Position numbers and translations under genes: made by a program. Below the pieces are notes generated by a model, which was given only the letters and a program-made list of their open reading frames with translations, did not search any database and had not been told where the DNA came from. DNA of 64,000 nt from Monilinia fructicola (Eukaryota; Ascomycota; Leotiomycetes; Helotiales; Sclerotiniaceae). Shown piece by piece: positions 1 to 12,301 of this stretch (within the stretch, counting starts at the first letter, position 1; each line of letters begins with the position of its first letter). The DNA is taken from NCBI GenBank assembly GCA_008692225.1, contig VICG01000016.1, positions 868,001 through 932,000 of the forward strand, in the 5' to 3' direction.

Positions 1-224
1 ATAAGTGCACCTGCCGAAGCTAATGTGGATGAGTTAACATCTGAAGTGAGGTTAGTAACACCATCTCCAATCTCGGGCGAACCGTCGTTGATTTGATACA
101 AATAAGATTTATCTTGCTTACTGTAGTATACACCGTCAACAAGAATCTTAGTCGCAAATCCCTGTACTAATGGAACAGCAAGTAGAGAAGCCATGGCCCA
201 ACGTGAGATGGATGAAGCAGCCAT
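1..224 (-). CDS. N-terminal part of an unrecognised, probably secreted protein (runs off the left edge)
   Basis: The minus strand is open from the left edge to an ATG at 224-222, giving about 74 codons, with a second in-frame ATG at 194-192. The protein begins with a short basic stretch (ISRW), then the hydrophobic run MASLLAVPLVQGFA, which looks like a signal peptide with a cleavage site near FA-TK. It continues with KILVDGVYYS and a polar, Ser/Thr/Asp-rich segment. Codon use is regular and there are no stops. No in-frame stop was found in the roughly 40 nt upstream, so an earlier start or 5' exon is possible. I do not recognise the family. Only the beginning is in the window, so function cannot be assigned. 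Confidence 0.6.
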   Translation of the reverse strand, partial: MAASSISRWAMASLLAVPLVQGFATKILVDGVYYSKQDKSYLYQINDGSPEIGDGVTNLTSDVNSSTLASAGAL

Positions 225-2979
225 TCTATCAGATGCCAAGGTCCAAGCTGCCGAGAGGGGTCCGCAAGAAACTCAAAATTTCGCTCAAAGCTCGATATGG
301 TAGGAAGCTTCTTTTGAAAAGAAGATCAAACAAAGAGCCGAAAGAGTTATCACAAAGATAGGAAAAGAAAATGCAAATAAAACACCACGAGGTGAGCTCT
401 TATAGAAACTGTAGGCATTCTACTATGAAATCCTCCCAGGCCATTTCATCTTGAACCACCGGTTTCCTACCACTTGGCTATCAAATTATTTATTGATTCC
501 TCCACCACGCCTTCCAGACTGGATTCGTCGAGAAAAGATATCCCACAGTGGATCCCTGAAGCTCGTTGCTTCGAACGCAGTCCGCATGCTGGGGTCGGAG
601 CAGAGTATTCAAATGTACAATAAGGCAAATTTATACCGGATATATATTGTTTCCAGAGTCTAGTACCACCAGTCAACAAAATACAGTAGAACTGCAGCAT
701 ATCAATCCCCTTCATCTGTCAGCACCCTGTTCTCTCCATTAATTTCAACCTTCTGCCTCCTTCAACAATACTAATTGTGTGTGTAATTATGATTTTCATT
801 GGCCAATCGAAAGCATGGCTCAAAAAAAACACGAAGAGGTGTGAAAAAATCCATACTGAGTGAGGGTCTGAAGGTCTCTACTCCGAGGTGTTTTTTCCAT
901 CCTCCATTTTTTTTTAATTCGACGGGATTCTCGCTTCAAGATCCCCAAGTGTCGTTGTTCTACTAGTGCGGCCAGAAATTCCGCGATGTGAATTGGCACG
1001 TACAGTACCATAAACGATCAACTACAAGGTGGAGATTCAATGCCATTTTGTGGATTCTCTGACAGCAAGTACACTATACAGTATACAGGGCCTTACAAGT
1101 TCACTAGGGTTCTGGAAACCTATCGTACGACTTGCGAGATGCGGGCGAGGGCTGAAGGCAGGCGTTAATGCGTTTATGGAAATTTTACTTCCTCATTCAT
1201 GTAGCTACGGAGTACAGGAATCCCAACCTGCCCCACTTCTCTTCGCTTCCTTGCCGCGATACCAAGCTTCGTAGCCGTTAAGCACCTTGTCTGTGCTAAT
1301 TCAGATGCTTACCCACAGCTGCTGTGCCTCCCGTTGTCTCCACAATTTCCATGGATTAACTCCGTACGGAGTACACTTACTGTAATGCAACGTCTGCCTT
1401 GCGGACGTTTCTTAAGGATTATGGACTATGGATTCCTTGAATACCTCGAGTACCTTGAATCATACATTAATACAGTAGCGGTGAAACTCAAATGGATCTC
1501 ATCTTTTCGTGTCAAGGAGCATTTTCAAGTCATTTTTTACATCAACGTCGATTGTTTTCTCTCTCAGATTCTCCGTCTCAAATTCTTCCAATGTTTGGTT
1601 GATCTTCCCAAAAGTTAGATGCTCGAACCGCAATGGCAATGCTCACCAAACAAATGCTATATATATCGTTACGTGGAACCTTGACCCCAAAACTCCAGTA
1701 TGGATACAAGTGGGTCACCTGTTCCGATTTCGACAGAATGGGCATGACACTCTCAATTGGCCTCAAAACTCCCCTGATTCGGGATACAGTCAAATTCGAT
1801 GAAAAAATTCGAGATAACTTCGAAAACCCCGCAATTATAATCAAGCTTCATTAAAAATTCTCAGCTAGATCAATTCTTACCGATGCTACTCACGAAGTAT
1901 CTCCACTCCTAGACTATTGATGGTTTCTGTCGAATTGAGATTTGCTCGATCTGTTGGGTTGTCACCGCCTTGAAAAGTATATGTCATCGAATTTATACAA
2001 CCTCAGAGGCTAGTATCTGCAAGAGGGTAATTGGCGAACCTTGCAGCATGTCGCCTGCCTCAATTCCTCATTCACGGAATTGAGAAGAAAAGTCTTCGCT
2101 TGACGGAACCTTTGCGGATGTAAAAGGATCACTTTTCTTGAACGACACTTCCAAATCGAATGCATAGTAGCCTGTCATTCATGTATAACAACTACCTCTT
2201 TTCCATGAAGGTCTTTGTTTTCCATCAGTGTGGTGATGATCTATAGTTCTATATTCATAGCAAGCCGTTCCGTGAAACAACTCAGCTTTGTTTTTCTAGT
2301 GATTAACAGAACTAAAGTGCACATAGCCTCGGGGATGGCTCAAGTGCTAAGCTTTACTTGTACTGTACGGAGTATCCCTCAAGTTCCAATACCAATTTTA
2401 TGGTAAAGTAACAATTACAATAGCGAAGAACGACCAGGTACTAATCCTGCTTGAACCTACTCCACTATTCTACCAACTGAACGGTTAGTTCTATCAATGG
2501 TCAGCATCTAATGCATCATACATCATCTCATCTCTGGAGGGATCTAATTTCACCCCCTATTTACCTCCCGGATATTAGTTTCTTCTCAAGTTTTACCACA
2601 TACTAGCCATGCAGATAGTTGCCATGCAGCTGTGCAATACCTTTGATTGCAAATATAGATTAATCTATATTCTGTCACAAAATTTACCAGATCCTCGAGT
2701 CATATCTAGATCTATTTGGTTTGTTCTAGATCATAGCCCTGTCTATGGTTATCGAAAAAAGAGGGCAAAGGATCTCAAACACATTAACAAAACTACACTA
2801 TACTAGCTTTTCAAAATGAATTAAAAAAAAACCTCGGGTAAAAAAGCTAGAAAGTCACAAACAGATTTGCATATCAAGGCTACATTTTAAGTCGTAATTC
2901 CCTACTGAAATGGTTGTCAAGCAAACTGAATGAATTCTTGTTACAAAAATCCAAATTGATTGCTCAAGAAATTCTCACA
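225..2979. other. Intergenic region without a supported gene
   Basis: This stretch holds only short open frames with no protein-like composition on either strand. It contains copies of the word TACGGAGTAC at 1206-1215, within a perfect 14-bp palindrome around 1359-1372, and (nine bases) at 2366-2374. Poly-A/T tracts and AT-rich DNA lie just before the next gene. Nothing else could be supported. Confidence 0.5.
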
Positions 2980-4389
2980 ATGGTCGATACCTCACGCCAA
3001 AATTTTGCCCTCTTCATAGTTGCTTTCTTTCCAGCTTTAGCATGTCTGCTTGTGTGTCTGAGAACATGGAGCAGATATAGTTCACATCAATTTGGTTGGG
3101 GTGAGTATTTTCGACCTCAGGCTGATCTTTGATTGTTCTCTGACAAAAGTTATTGCAGATGATGGTCTGATTGTGGTTGCTATGATTCTTTCCATTGGAG
3201 AAACATCGGTGACATGGAGATGTAAGCGAATCCGTTTTGATATTTTCAGTGAGCTCTCTTTGATAACGTTATCTAGTCGCCGTGGAAAATTATATAGGCA
3301 TACATGTATGGGATATTCCAGTCAAAAATGATATGGTTACCGGACTCAAGGTTCATACAACTTGGATATTGGCATGCGACATGAATTACTGATATTTACT
3401 CATAGTACGGTTTTGCGGTTCAAATTCTCTATAACCCAATCCTCGCCATCGTGAAAAGTTCCATTCTGATATTCCTCCTTCGAATTTCTGGCCAGAAGAA
3501 AAATGTCAAGTATACAATATGGGGACTCCTGGCTTTCAACAACATCATGATGATTGCTATCTTCTTCGGGGTTATCTTTCAATGCACACCAATTGCATTT
3601 AATTGGCAAACTGATATCCCTGGAGGTTACTGTATCAAGCGAGGGCTATTCTATGTTGTTACTGCCATTATCTTTCTCATCACAGATATAATGGTTTTGT
3701 TAATCCCATTTTGGATTGTTGTGGGATTGAAGATGCCTCGAAAAACAAAACTTTCAGTCATTGGAGTTTTTTCCCTTGGAATTTTGTAAGTCGAGGTTTC
3801 TTGGTATTCATCAGTCGGATATTGAAATTGACTCAAGTCTAGTGTAACGGTGGTAGGGGTTGTTCGGCTATGGGTGATTATCTGCCAGTACTTCCTGCCC
3901 CCTCCTGAAGACCCCACTTACGGCATCGGTTTCTGTACCTCGTCTATCGAAAACAATCTCGCAATCATTACCGCTTCGGCCCCTGCTCTCAAACCCTTGT
4001 TTCGTCATTGGTTCCCAAACCTCTTTTCAACGGTATTGGATACCCCATATCATGACCGAAGTGGATGGCCTCATGATCCAACCGGAACTAAATATGGACA
4101 AGGCACGAGAAAAAGCGGAGTGTGGCTAAAGGGATCGAGATTGAGTGGTGGAAATAAGGTTTTTAAATTGAAGGATATGCCGGAGGAGAGAGATAGAAAA
4201 GATGTAGATCCGAATAGGATTGGAGTCGCTACTGGGAATAAAGAGGGGGATAGTGATGAGGAAGCTATAGTGTTGAAGGGGATCATCAAGACGACGGATA
4301 TTAGTGTGAGTTATGGCAGATATGCAGATGGAAAGAGTGAGATTAGTGACTCCCAGTATGGGTTGAGGACTAGTATAGAGAGTATATAG
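2980..4389 (+). CDS. Integral membrane protein with fungal rhodopsin-like (PTH11/SAT4-type) seven-helix domain
   Basis: Five exons, 2980-3100, 3159-3221, 3277-3350, 3406-3785 and 3843-4389, give a 394-residue protein. The introns (55-58 nt) all preserve frame; the third has a weak donor, GTTCAT. The start is the ATG at 2980 (MVDTSRQNF); the frame upstream has no earlier ATG. About seven hydrophobic helices follow, with loop signatures of the family: the GWGDDGLI segment after helix 1, CTPIAFNW after helix 4, GGYCI before helix 5, and FCTSSIENNLAIITASAPALKP around the last helix. The hydrophilic tail of about 130 residues is Lys/Gly/Asp-rich. Known relatives are plasma-membrane proteins of unknown ligand; PTH11 itself acts in surface sensing in Magnaporthe. 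A receptor role here is inference only. Confidence 0.85.
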
Positions 4390-5217
4390 GGTTGTGATGT
4401 ATCGAAACATACTATTAATTCATCGCACGATAGTTAATTATAACTAATATCAAATTAAGTGGTATAATTATTCACAGAACGATGAGTCTATCCCTGAAAT
4501 CAGGATGACATCAACTCGAAAGGTAGCATTATGATTTGGACATTTATTTTGACAAAAAAGCTCAATTAGTTGATATGAAAAGAAGGTAAGAGCGTTCGGT
4601 GATCTTTCCAATGATAATAATGAACATGACCAATAATACTTGTGGCTGACATTTTGACTGCCCTGGAAAGAAGAAGGGGAGCCAAGTCATCAAGAGGAAA
4701 ATGTTCCCTTCGATACTTCCAATACTCGTGACTGAGAAAACCCTTTCTGAAGATATGTGTTCTGAAGCATGTGTCACATGTTCTAACTAAGTACCGGTAA
4801 ACTGTCAATAATGTATACCATACCTAATTCGATAAAGTCAGAGAGCTGTGATTGGCTGAATCGAAGTTAGCGACCGATAACTGCTCCGGCAGCATCCAAT
4901 TGAGAGGTAGTGAGTTCCTTTAGACGTTGTCAACCAACTTAGTCTACCACAAGCTCACTTACTATCCTCTTAGCTGGAACAAGTATTTCGCACAAAAGAA
5001 TATTGTCATGTCTTTTCATATTCCCATCTCAATCTTTATCTCGCTTCCCTAACTTACAATCATAACCTTCCGAGTGAGAAAGAGCACTCAAGAAGAGCAA
5101 ATTTGTAAACTGCCAGATACGAAATCATCACAGGAAACCATCCGTAAGTAGAAAATCTACACAAATACTTCAAACAAGAGCCAAAACTGACAATTCTCAG
5201 AGCTGAGAATACCAAAA
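4390..5217. other. Intergenic region; possible 5'-UTR intron
   Basis: No coding frame is supported. A plausible untranslated intron lies at about 5146-5200: donor GTAAGTAG, a CTGAC branch-like word near 5188 and acceptor CTCAG shortly before the ATG at 5218. This suggests that the following short reading frame is transcribed. Confidence 0.35.
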
Positions 5218-5832
5218 ATGGCCCTCTTACGCCTTTTCAAAAGTCTCCAGCTTGGCAGACCGCTCCAGCATAATCATTCTACTCACCTCGCTACTGCGAT
5301 CCCTCTTGCTCCTCTGCCCCATAGAAACAATCTTATTTACTCTGCTGTTTCTAGCGCTCCGATTGTATCTATACCAGCTACGAAAACTACACCGGCTACG
5401 CATGCTACGCAGGTTACTCCTTCATATATCTACACTGAAGTAGTGGTGGGAAAGTTGTGCGATACGCTGTGGATGGAGAAGAATGTTATTGGATATAAGG
5501 GGGCGAAGCGTGTTGATATATTGAAGGAGGTTCTGAAGAAGAAGAAGAACGAGAAGAAGTGCGTGAGGGAGTGTGGAAGGAGTTGTGGGAAGGGTTGCGA
5601 GGAGAAAGGAGAGAAGATTCAAGATGTCATGAAGGATGTCCTGAAAGAGATGGAGGAGAAGATTGGTGAGAGAGAAGAGACTAAGAAACAGACGTGGGAG
5701 GGGATGGGATCGGGTGAGCAGGGAAATAGAGAGCGCTTGGAAAGTGTGAACTTTATGATGTCCGGGGATGATGATGATGATGATCGCATGTCGTTCCATC
5801 TTTTGAATCAGGGAATCTCTACTGGTCGTTAG
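5218..5832 (+). CDS. Hypothetical protein, 204 residues, charged C-terminal half
   Basis: A single open frame starts at an ATG with good context (AAAAATGG), preceded by a likely 5'-UTR intron. The first 75 residues are Thr/Ala/Pro-rich. Residues about 76-150 are Lys/Glu/Cys-rich, with a CVRECGRSCGKGCEEKG cysteine group and heptad-like KDVLKEMEEKIGERE suggesting a short coiled coil. An Asp run (DDDDDD) precedes the C-terminus. The +1 frame from 5252 to 5443 is also open and encodes a very hydrophobic stretch (ILLTSLLRSLLLL and onward), so the true protein could use a membrane segment if the sequence or gene model is off by one base near 5250 and 5440. I recognise no family. Confidence 0.45.
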   Translation: MALLRLFKSLQLGRPLQHNHSTHLATAIPLAPLPHRNNLIYSAVSSAPIVSIPATKTTPATHATQVTPSYIYTEVVVGKLCDTLWMEKNVIGYKGAKRVDILKEVLKKKKNEKKCVRECGRSCGKGCEEKGEKIQDVMKDVLKEMEEKIGEREETKKQTWEGMGSGEQGNRERLESVNFMMSGDDDDDDRMSFHLLNQGISTGR

Positions 5833-7957
5833 GACGTATATTGGGCCCAAGGGTTGATTATGAAGAAGAAGGATGAGGTTTTTAGATGATAGAGCTCTCA
5901 CGAGTCAGGAATACCTGTCAGCTTTTGAATTGATTGTAGGAGAATGCGTGGTTTGGATATGTTAAGCGATTTCAATATGTCACGGTTAGTGCATTTTGAA
6001 TGATGCATCATCTCAAATTACCGAGCGAATTGAAAACATTGAGCGAGATAGAATTGGTCAATAAGTTCCTTATCTAGTTATTGTCAAGATTCTTTGCGGC
6101 AGTATCAAAAGCTCTTCATGTTTCCCAAAGTTTCAAACGACGTGACAATGCCACATACAAATTCATCAAGTGACGTTGATTGAGAATCAAAAAGGAAAAA
6201 GTCTAGATCTTCACTTCAAAAAGATCTACCAATATACTGCAGGGATATGAGGCCAAGGTATGTAGGTAGCCCTACCGGATGCCCATGCGTGAGGTGCACC
6301 GTAGGTGACTTGGGCTGACTAATTGACGAAGCGACACCAACAGTGTACATGTGCCATGATATTATACCTGGAAACTTGAATGTAGAATCTTTACATATAG
6401 TTGTACGTTCCAAGTTGATGATTTCATTGGTAAACTTGCATCGATTGGCTCTAGATAGCACTTTAGATGGAATCGATAGGGACATTGAAGGCTTGTTGGA
6501 CTTTATCGAAGAGGATATCGATACTGGGATGGATTCCGGTCTGTATATAATGGGGGTTGAATGGATACATATCCGATAAGGGGATGCTTCATCTTTCATA
6601 TTTGATAGTTTGCCTTACTTTCTCATGTGGTTTGAAGTTGTAGTTCCAGTTTGGGGAAGATGCCTTTCTTGTGTGGTAGATATACGACCAACACCTTGTA
6701 ATGTAAGCACTTAACTCGATATCCTACAATATCTTTCCATGTTAATCGAAGAAGTAACTTGATATATAAGGAAAACTTGTAATTCCTTGCTGTTTTGAGT
6801 TGTTGATAATTTATTCCAGAACAGTTTCATCGAGATATGCCCTCATTACATATGCAAACGTGCTGATCCTTCTTCTCGTAGATTTCTACATCGCCTACCA
6901 CCTCACCCTGGATATATCATCTGAATTCAATATCAAGACACTCACTCAACCGATATCTCATGAACTTTACACCCAACTCCTTAATATTATTCCATTCATC
7001 CCACTTCCATCGAACCAAGCCTCCCAAACCATCAAAGACAAGATCAATTCCACGCACGAACAAATTGCCATCTAATTTCTAACATGCTGTACAGTACTTC
7101 AACCCACAACATCATCCTCCACGCATACACATACGTCTAGGCTCCATATCATCCTCCAAACACCCACACAACCCCATATCAAGAACCCAGAAACCAGATA
7201 TCCCACAGCCCACAGCTCACAGCCCACAGCCCACAGCCCACCCTTCCATCCCACAACTCGAGACGATATAATCTCACTCTCAACCTCTGTTCAACCAACA
7301 CGGATACCAAGCCTGGGCTGTACTTGTTTAAGATGGATTCGGACCTTCTCTAATACCAGATGAGAGTTCCAAGATCATAGGTCTCCTATATCGGAGTAGG
7401 GCAGAGCTTCCAACTTTCCAGTGGATTAGAGTGGAGGGCTTTAGCGAATATCAGATGTTTATTTGGATGTGATGTGTGAGTTCAGGAGCGATGTGCGTTG
7501 ATGTTTGGTAGATCTTGATGGGAATATTTGGGGAAAAGGTTTCTGAGGTGGGAGGATTAACTGCTAGAATGTTGTGTGAGCAGAGTATTCACCTGAAGGC
7601 AGGTTAGGAAGTGCGAACATTGAGAAGTTTGCGGGATGTGATTGTTCGTAGGTAACTTGGACATGCACATGAAAGGTCCCTCTCAAAGTAACGTCGGGAA
7701 CGTCTCACAAGGACCAAAAACTATGTGACGTTTGAATCACTTGAATCTAGTTTCAAAATACGTGTAGTCCTATGTGTGGTAGTGTACGTTTATGATTCTT
7801 GATATGTATGTATATGTAAGAAAGCACAGCAATGAGCGATAACTTTGGCATCATCCGTGAAAACTCCCAGAAACCCCTAAACATCTACGTTATCCTCTCG
7901 GTAAGGTACGATGTATTGATATGACCTATACACGTTCTACCCACCTAGCCCATATAT
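5833..7957. other. Intergenic region, no firm gene
   Basis: Short open frames exist near 6216-6599 (minus), 6343-6579 (plus) and 6800-7075 (plus). None has an ATG with protein-like composition throughout. The 6800-7075 frame has one hydrophobic segment but no internal ATG, so it could only be a downstream exon. A 7-bp tandem repeat of CCCACAG occurs at about 7202-7243. Confidence 0.4.
7202..7243. repeat. Short tandem repeat, unit CCCACAG
   Basis: About six copies of a 7-bp unit, with one variant (CTCACAG), are read directly in the sequence. Confidence 0.8.
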
Positions 7958-8678
7958 CTAATTCTTTCCTTGCCAATTGTAAACCAATCTAACCTTCAAA
8001 ACCTCACTCCCCTTTCTAATAACCACCCTTCGTGTATGATATCGCTTCCCATCAATAATCGCAAATCCCCAAACCTGATCCGCAGTCCACCCCCTCTCCT
8101 CATTTACAGCGTAACTCTGAATATGTCTTTCACCATTCGGGCCACTATTTTCCTCCTCCCCCTCCAGCCATTCCTCTCTCAAAAATGCATCATCATCTAC
8201 TTCGGCAACTTGTTCCAAAGTACTAAATCTAGATTTCCCAGAAATATTTCCGAAGAGGTGATCTTCATGCGCACGAGGAACCCAATCGAGAGTTCGGAGT
8301 TCGGATGTACCTTTGATACCGCCGGTTGCCGTTTGATCGATGTCGATGTGTGGAGTGTTGTTTTCATCGACGTATTGTTTGACATGCAGAGTGACTGTTG
8401 CGAGGGAGATGGCTTTACGGGTCCACCAACCTACGCCTTGAAGAGCGAGAACTGGATCGGGATCGTCGGAGAGGGTTTTGTTCTGGATATGTTAGTGGGT
8501 CGGATGTACTGGGTTTGAGACGAGATAATTGATGGAGGACTGAGATTCGCGTATGTGGGTAGATGGGTAGATGGATAGATGGATGGATGTAGATGATGAG
8601 AGAAGCGAGTAGCAAGTATCTTACCATAACCCAATCTCCACTTAGATCCTTCAAAGTAACTTCTGGTCCAGCAGCCAT
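7958..8678 (-). CDS. Conserved fungal lipocalin-like protein, 192 residues
   Basis: There are two exons, 8678-8625 and 8482-7958, separated by a 142-nt intron (donor GTAAGA, acceptor CAG) that contains a GATG/GTAG short repeat. The join is in frame and gives 192 residues. The N-terminus has LKDLSGDWVMNKTLSD, then QGVGWWTRKAI, alternating strands (ATVTLHVKQYVDE), GGIKGTSELRTLDW, VPRAHEDHLFG and, near the end, WTADQVWGFAIIDGKRYH and VLKVRLVYNW. The pattern of beta strands with a starting SGDWV motif resembles the lipocalin/fatty-acid-binding fold. Similar proteins are widespread in ascomycetes, often as hypothetical proteins, and are sometimes labelled as LCCL-domain proteins. There is no signal peptide, so it is probably cytosolic. 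The fold and any hydrophobic ligand are inference. Confidence 0.8.
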
Positions 8679-9907
8679 TGTATGAGGAGGGACTATGGTG
8701 TAAGTTGTTGGTTGGTAGATGTGAAGATTGTCTCGAGGAGATCTAGGTGTTATGCGGGGCTGGTCGATAAATGACTATGAGGTGATACGGATCGCTGTTT
8801 ATAAAACTCCGAGTTGATAATGCAGAGCAGGTTGAACAGATAACGAAGGTGTGAGGGGTAGAGAGAGGGGAGGGAAGGGGAGGAGGGATGGGGGAGTAGA
8901 CAGGGGAAGGGAAGCTCGAAGGAAAGAACAAATATAAAAGATAATCAATCAACTTCTGATGCTTGTTATATATCTTTCAATCGACGTCTATTCAATGTTA
9001 GCACGAATTGTGCCTGCAGATCAATAGTCAATAGTCAATAGTCAATCGTCAATAGTCTACTTGTATGCCACATATTATTTATTATATCACAAGCATCTAA
9101 GACTAGCAATATTTGATATTCATCGTAACATCACCTCGGCATTAAAGTTGCTTGCAGACATGAATTTGCGGAGGAATCGTCCGTCATTCACATGTCTTCT
9201 TGGCGTCGATTGACTCTTTATGAAGTATGCAAAATATGGAAATGTTACCTTAATGGCGCTGCATCATCCTGGATGGGAAGGATTTGTGGTCTGATATCGG
9301 ATGGAGTAAAGCTTGCTCCGAAGTAGGAACTGTTGATGTCGAGCAACGGTTATCATTGACATTGTCGTTGATGTTGGGCTGACTTTCAGGTTTCAGCCTT
9401 GGTATATCATTCCTTTTGTCATCCTCGACTGCTCCATAGATTGGATGGATCTGGTTTTGAGAGTCAATGATGATTTGGAACGAGGTTCCAGGTAGGCATT
9501 GAGCTTTACTATAGAACTATATATACTTGTACTGGATAGAAACATGTATGGAGGTTGATGAGTAATATATTACTAATTCTGAGAGGGGGTGCATTTATCA
9601 ATATATCAATTGACTTTAACCACAATCAACCAATCAACAATTGTTTAATCAGCAAAGCTGGGGTTGGGTGGATTTTCAATCCTCCGATATCGATCTGTGG
9701 AAATAATTTCTTGCTCAATACTTGAAGCTATCGGTGTCGAATATTTGGTCTGAGAATTAATTGCTTTCATTCTTCTTTTTATTTTTGGTTTTGGTTCTGA
9801 AGAGAAGTATAAGGGGGAATCTCATCGCTATTCCTCAATCCTTAACTTCTGGACAGCAATAAAGACAAAAGTTGAAGTAATTAACTTTACTTACAACATT
9901 CTCAAAC
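8679..9907. other. Intergenic region, probable promoter of the dehydratase gene
   Basis: No coding region was found. A purine-rich stretch at 8850-8910 and a 7-bp repeat (TCAATAG) at about 9021-9057 are visible. A TGACTC core near 9211-9216 resembles half of a Gcn4/CpcA site, about 690 bp before the ATG at 9908. A single such hexamer is weak evidence. No Leu3-type CCGG-N4-CCGG element was seen. Confidence 0.35.
9021..9057. repeat. Short tandem repeat, unit TCAATAG
   Basis: Five copies of a 7-bp unit with one substitution (TCAATCG) are visible. Confidence 0.8.
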
Positions 9908-11788
9908 ATGCTCTCACAATTGAGGACGAGGGCAAATGCCTCTCTTCTCACATCGAGAAGAGCATCACAATATGTGTGAGTATCTGCGAGATCACGTACT
10001 ACAAATTTGGCTGACTTATAATCCAGACGCTCTTTATCTTCAACCTCATCTCTCCGCACATCCTCCAATGACTCGGAACCAAAACTCAACAGAGTCTCAT
10101 CTGCTATCACACAACCAAAGTCACAAGGTGCCTCGCAGGCAATGTTATATGCCACAGGTATGACCGAAGAAAGGCTAAATAAAGCACAAGTTGGTATCTC
10201 CTCAGTCTGGTGGTCAGGAAACCCTTGCAACATGCATCTTTTGGAACTCAACCACAAAGTAAAGGAAGGAGTCGAGAGAGCCGGTTTAGTAGGATATCAA
10301 TTCAATACCATTGGAGTTTCTGATGGTATTTCTATGGGTACAAAGGGTATGAGATACAGTCTTCAATCAAGAGATTTGATTGCGGATAGTATTGAAACTG
10401 TTATGGGTGGTCAATGGTATGATGCAAATATTTCGATTCCTGGATGCGACAAGAATATGCCAGGTGTTATGATGGCAATTGGAAGAGTCAATAGACCATC
10501 TCTCATGGTTTATGGTGGTTCGATCAAACCAGGATGTGCCGCAACTCAAAATAATGCAGATATCGACATTGTTTCTGCATTCCAGGCTTATGGACAATTC
10601 ATCACTGGCGAAATTACCGAAGAACAAAGATTCGATGTTATTCGTCACGCTTGCCCTGGTCAAGGAGCATGTGGTGGAATGTATACTGCAAACACAATGG
10701 CCTCAGCTATTGAGATTATGGGAATGACCTTACCAGGTTCTTCTACCAATCCCGCAGATTCCAAGGCAAAATTGCTTGAATGTTTCGCAGCTGGTGGAGC
10801 TATCAAGAACCTCCTTAAAGAGGACATTCGACCTAGAGATATTATGACCAGAAAAGCATTCGAAAACGCTATGGTCCTTGTTACTATCACTGGAGGTTCT
10901 ACCAATGCCGTTCTTCATCTCATTGCTATGGCAGACGCCGTAGGAATCAAGCTCACAATCGATGATTTCCAAGCTGTTTCTGATCGAACTCCTTTCCTCG
11001 CTGATCTTAAGCCATCCGGTAAATACGTCTTCAACGATCTTTACAGTATCGGTGGTACTCCTGCTCTTATTAAACTCCTCATCAAAGAAGGTGTTATCGA
11101 TGGATCAGGAATGACTGTGACTGGTAAGACTCTTGCCGAGAACGTCAAGGATGTTCGTGATTTCCCATCCGATCAAGAAATCATTCGACCATTTTCGAAC
11201 CCCATCAAGAAGACTGGTCATATCCAAATTCTACGTGGTTCCCTCGCACCAGGTGGATCCGTTGGTAAAATCACCGGTAAAGAAGGTTTACGATTTGTCG
11301 GAAGAGCCAGAGTTTTCAATGCTGAAGATGAATTCGTTCAAGCTCTCGAAGCTGGCGAAATCAAGAAAGGAGAGAAGACTGTTGTAGTCATCCGTTATGA
11401 AGGACCAAAGGGTGGACCTGGTATGCCAGAGATGTTGAAGCCATCTTCAGCAATTATGGGTGCAGGACTTGGAAAGGATGTTGCGCTTATTACTGATGGA
11501 CGTTTCAGTGGAGGATCTCACGGATTCTTGATTGGACACATTGTACCTGAGGCACAAGAGGGAGGACCAATCGGATTGGTTAGAGATGGTGATAAAATCA
11601 TTATTGATGCAGAGACTAGAGTATTGGACTTGGAGGTTGAGGGTGGTGAGGAAGAATTGGAGAGGAGAAGAAAAGAGTTTGTTGCTCCACCTTTGAAGTA
11701 TTCCAAGGGAACATTAGCAAAGTACTCGAGGTTGGTGCAGGATGCTAGTCACGGATGTATTACCGATGGAGATATCGTTGAGGCATGA
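9908..11788 (+). CDS. ILV3: Dihydroxy-acid dehydratase, mitochondrial (branched-chain amino acid synthesis)
   Basis: Exons 9908-9975 and 10027-11788 (intron 51 nt, GTGAGT..CAG) encode 609 residues, the usual fungal length. The N-terminus [20 protein letters not shown] is rich in Arg/Ser and lacks acidic residues, a typical mitochondrial presequence. The enzyme removes water from 2,3-dihydroxy acids to form the 2-keto acids that lead to valine, leucine and isoleucine. The three expected Fe-S ligand cysteines are present: NPCN (C90), PGCDKNMPG (C163) and CPGQGACGG (C238). The C-terminal signature [19 protein letters not shown] contains the catalytic Ser region. The second exon is one uninterrupted frame of 1.76 kb. 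A second, divergent copy lies at 51741-54228. The presequence and canonical motifs make this the likely housekeeping copy. Confidence 0.97.
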
Positions 11789-12301
11789 GGCTGAGAAGAG
11801 ATTACGAGGGTGAAGGACGGAGAGTGTGATGGCAGAGGATGAAGAACAAATACGTATATTTCAGGAAAATCTGTTCCGGTGGGGAGTGACGGAAAGGGGA
11901 AGCGGGAAAACAAAATTCGGTGTTCTCTGGCTCCAATATAGAAATTTTCTACCATGACGCAATGAAAAGCAAGCCTAATCTTCAAATTCCACTATATGGA
12001 TTTCTGTGTATGGATACGGTTGAGCTGGGTGTAGTGTGCAGGTTCGCTGGGCTGGCTTATTCTACTACGGGGCGGGGATGGAATGAACGTTTTCTTTGAC
12101 GTTGCTAAGCTATGAAAGACTCTTGGAAAAAATATTTGAGTTGAAGAGTTTTGTGGTGGAGAATGTTAATTTCAACATCACACATAAAAATTCATCCGTC
12201 GCCCTCGAAGGAAGCAAAGAAGGTAGGAAATTTACGAGAGCTACGCTATTCCTTGACTTAAGCTTCAACCGATTGGCCAACATTAATGAGTAGGATTAAG
12301 C
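11789..12301. other. Convergent intergenic spacer
   Basis: This is the 3' side of both the dehydratase and the HET gene. There are only short frames and nothing else is seen. Confidence 0.5.

Noticed and set aside
6216..6599. 127-codon minus-strand frame
   Set aside because: A plus-strand frame overlaps it and neither has recognisable features.
9835..10257. Minus-strand frame overlapping the start of the mitochondrial dehydratase
   Set aside because: It is antisense to a certain gene and its composition follows from that gene's codons.
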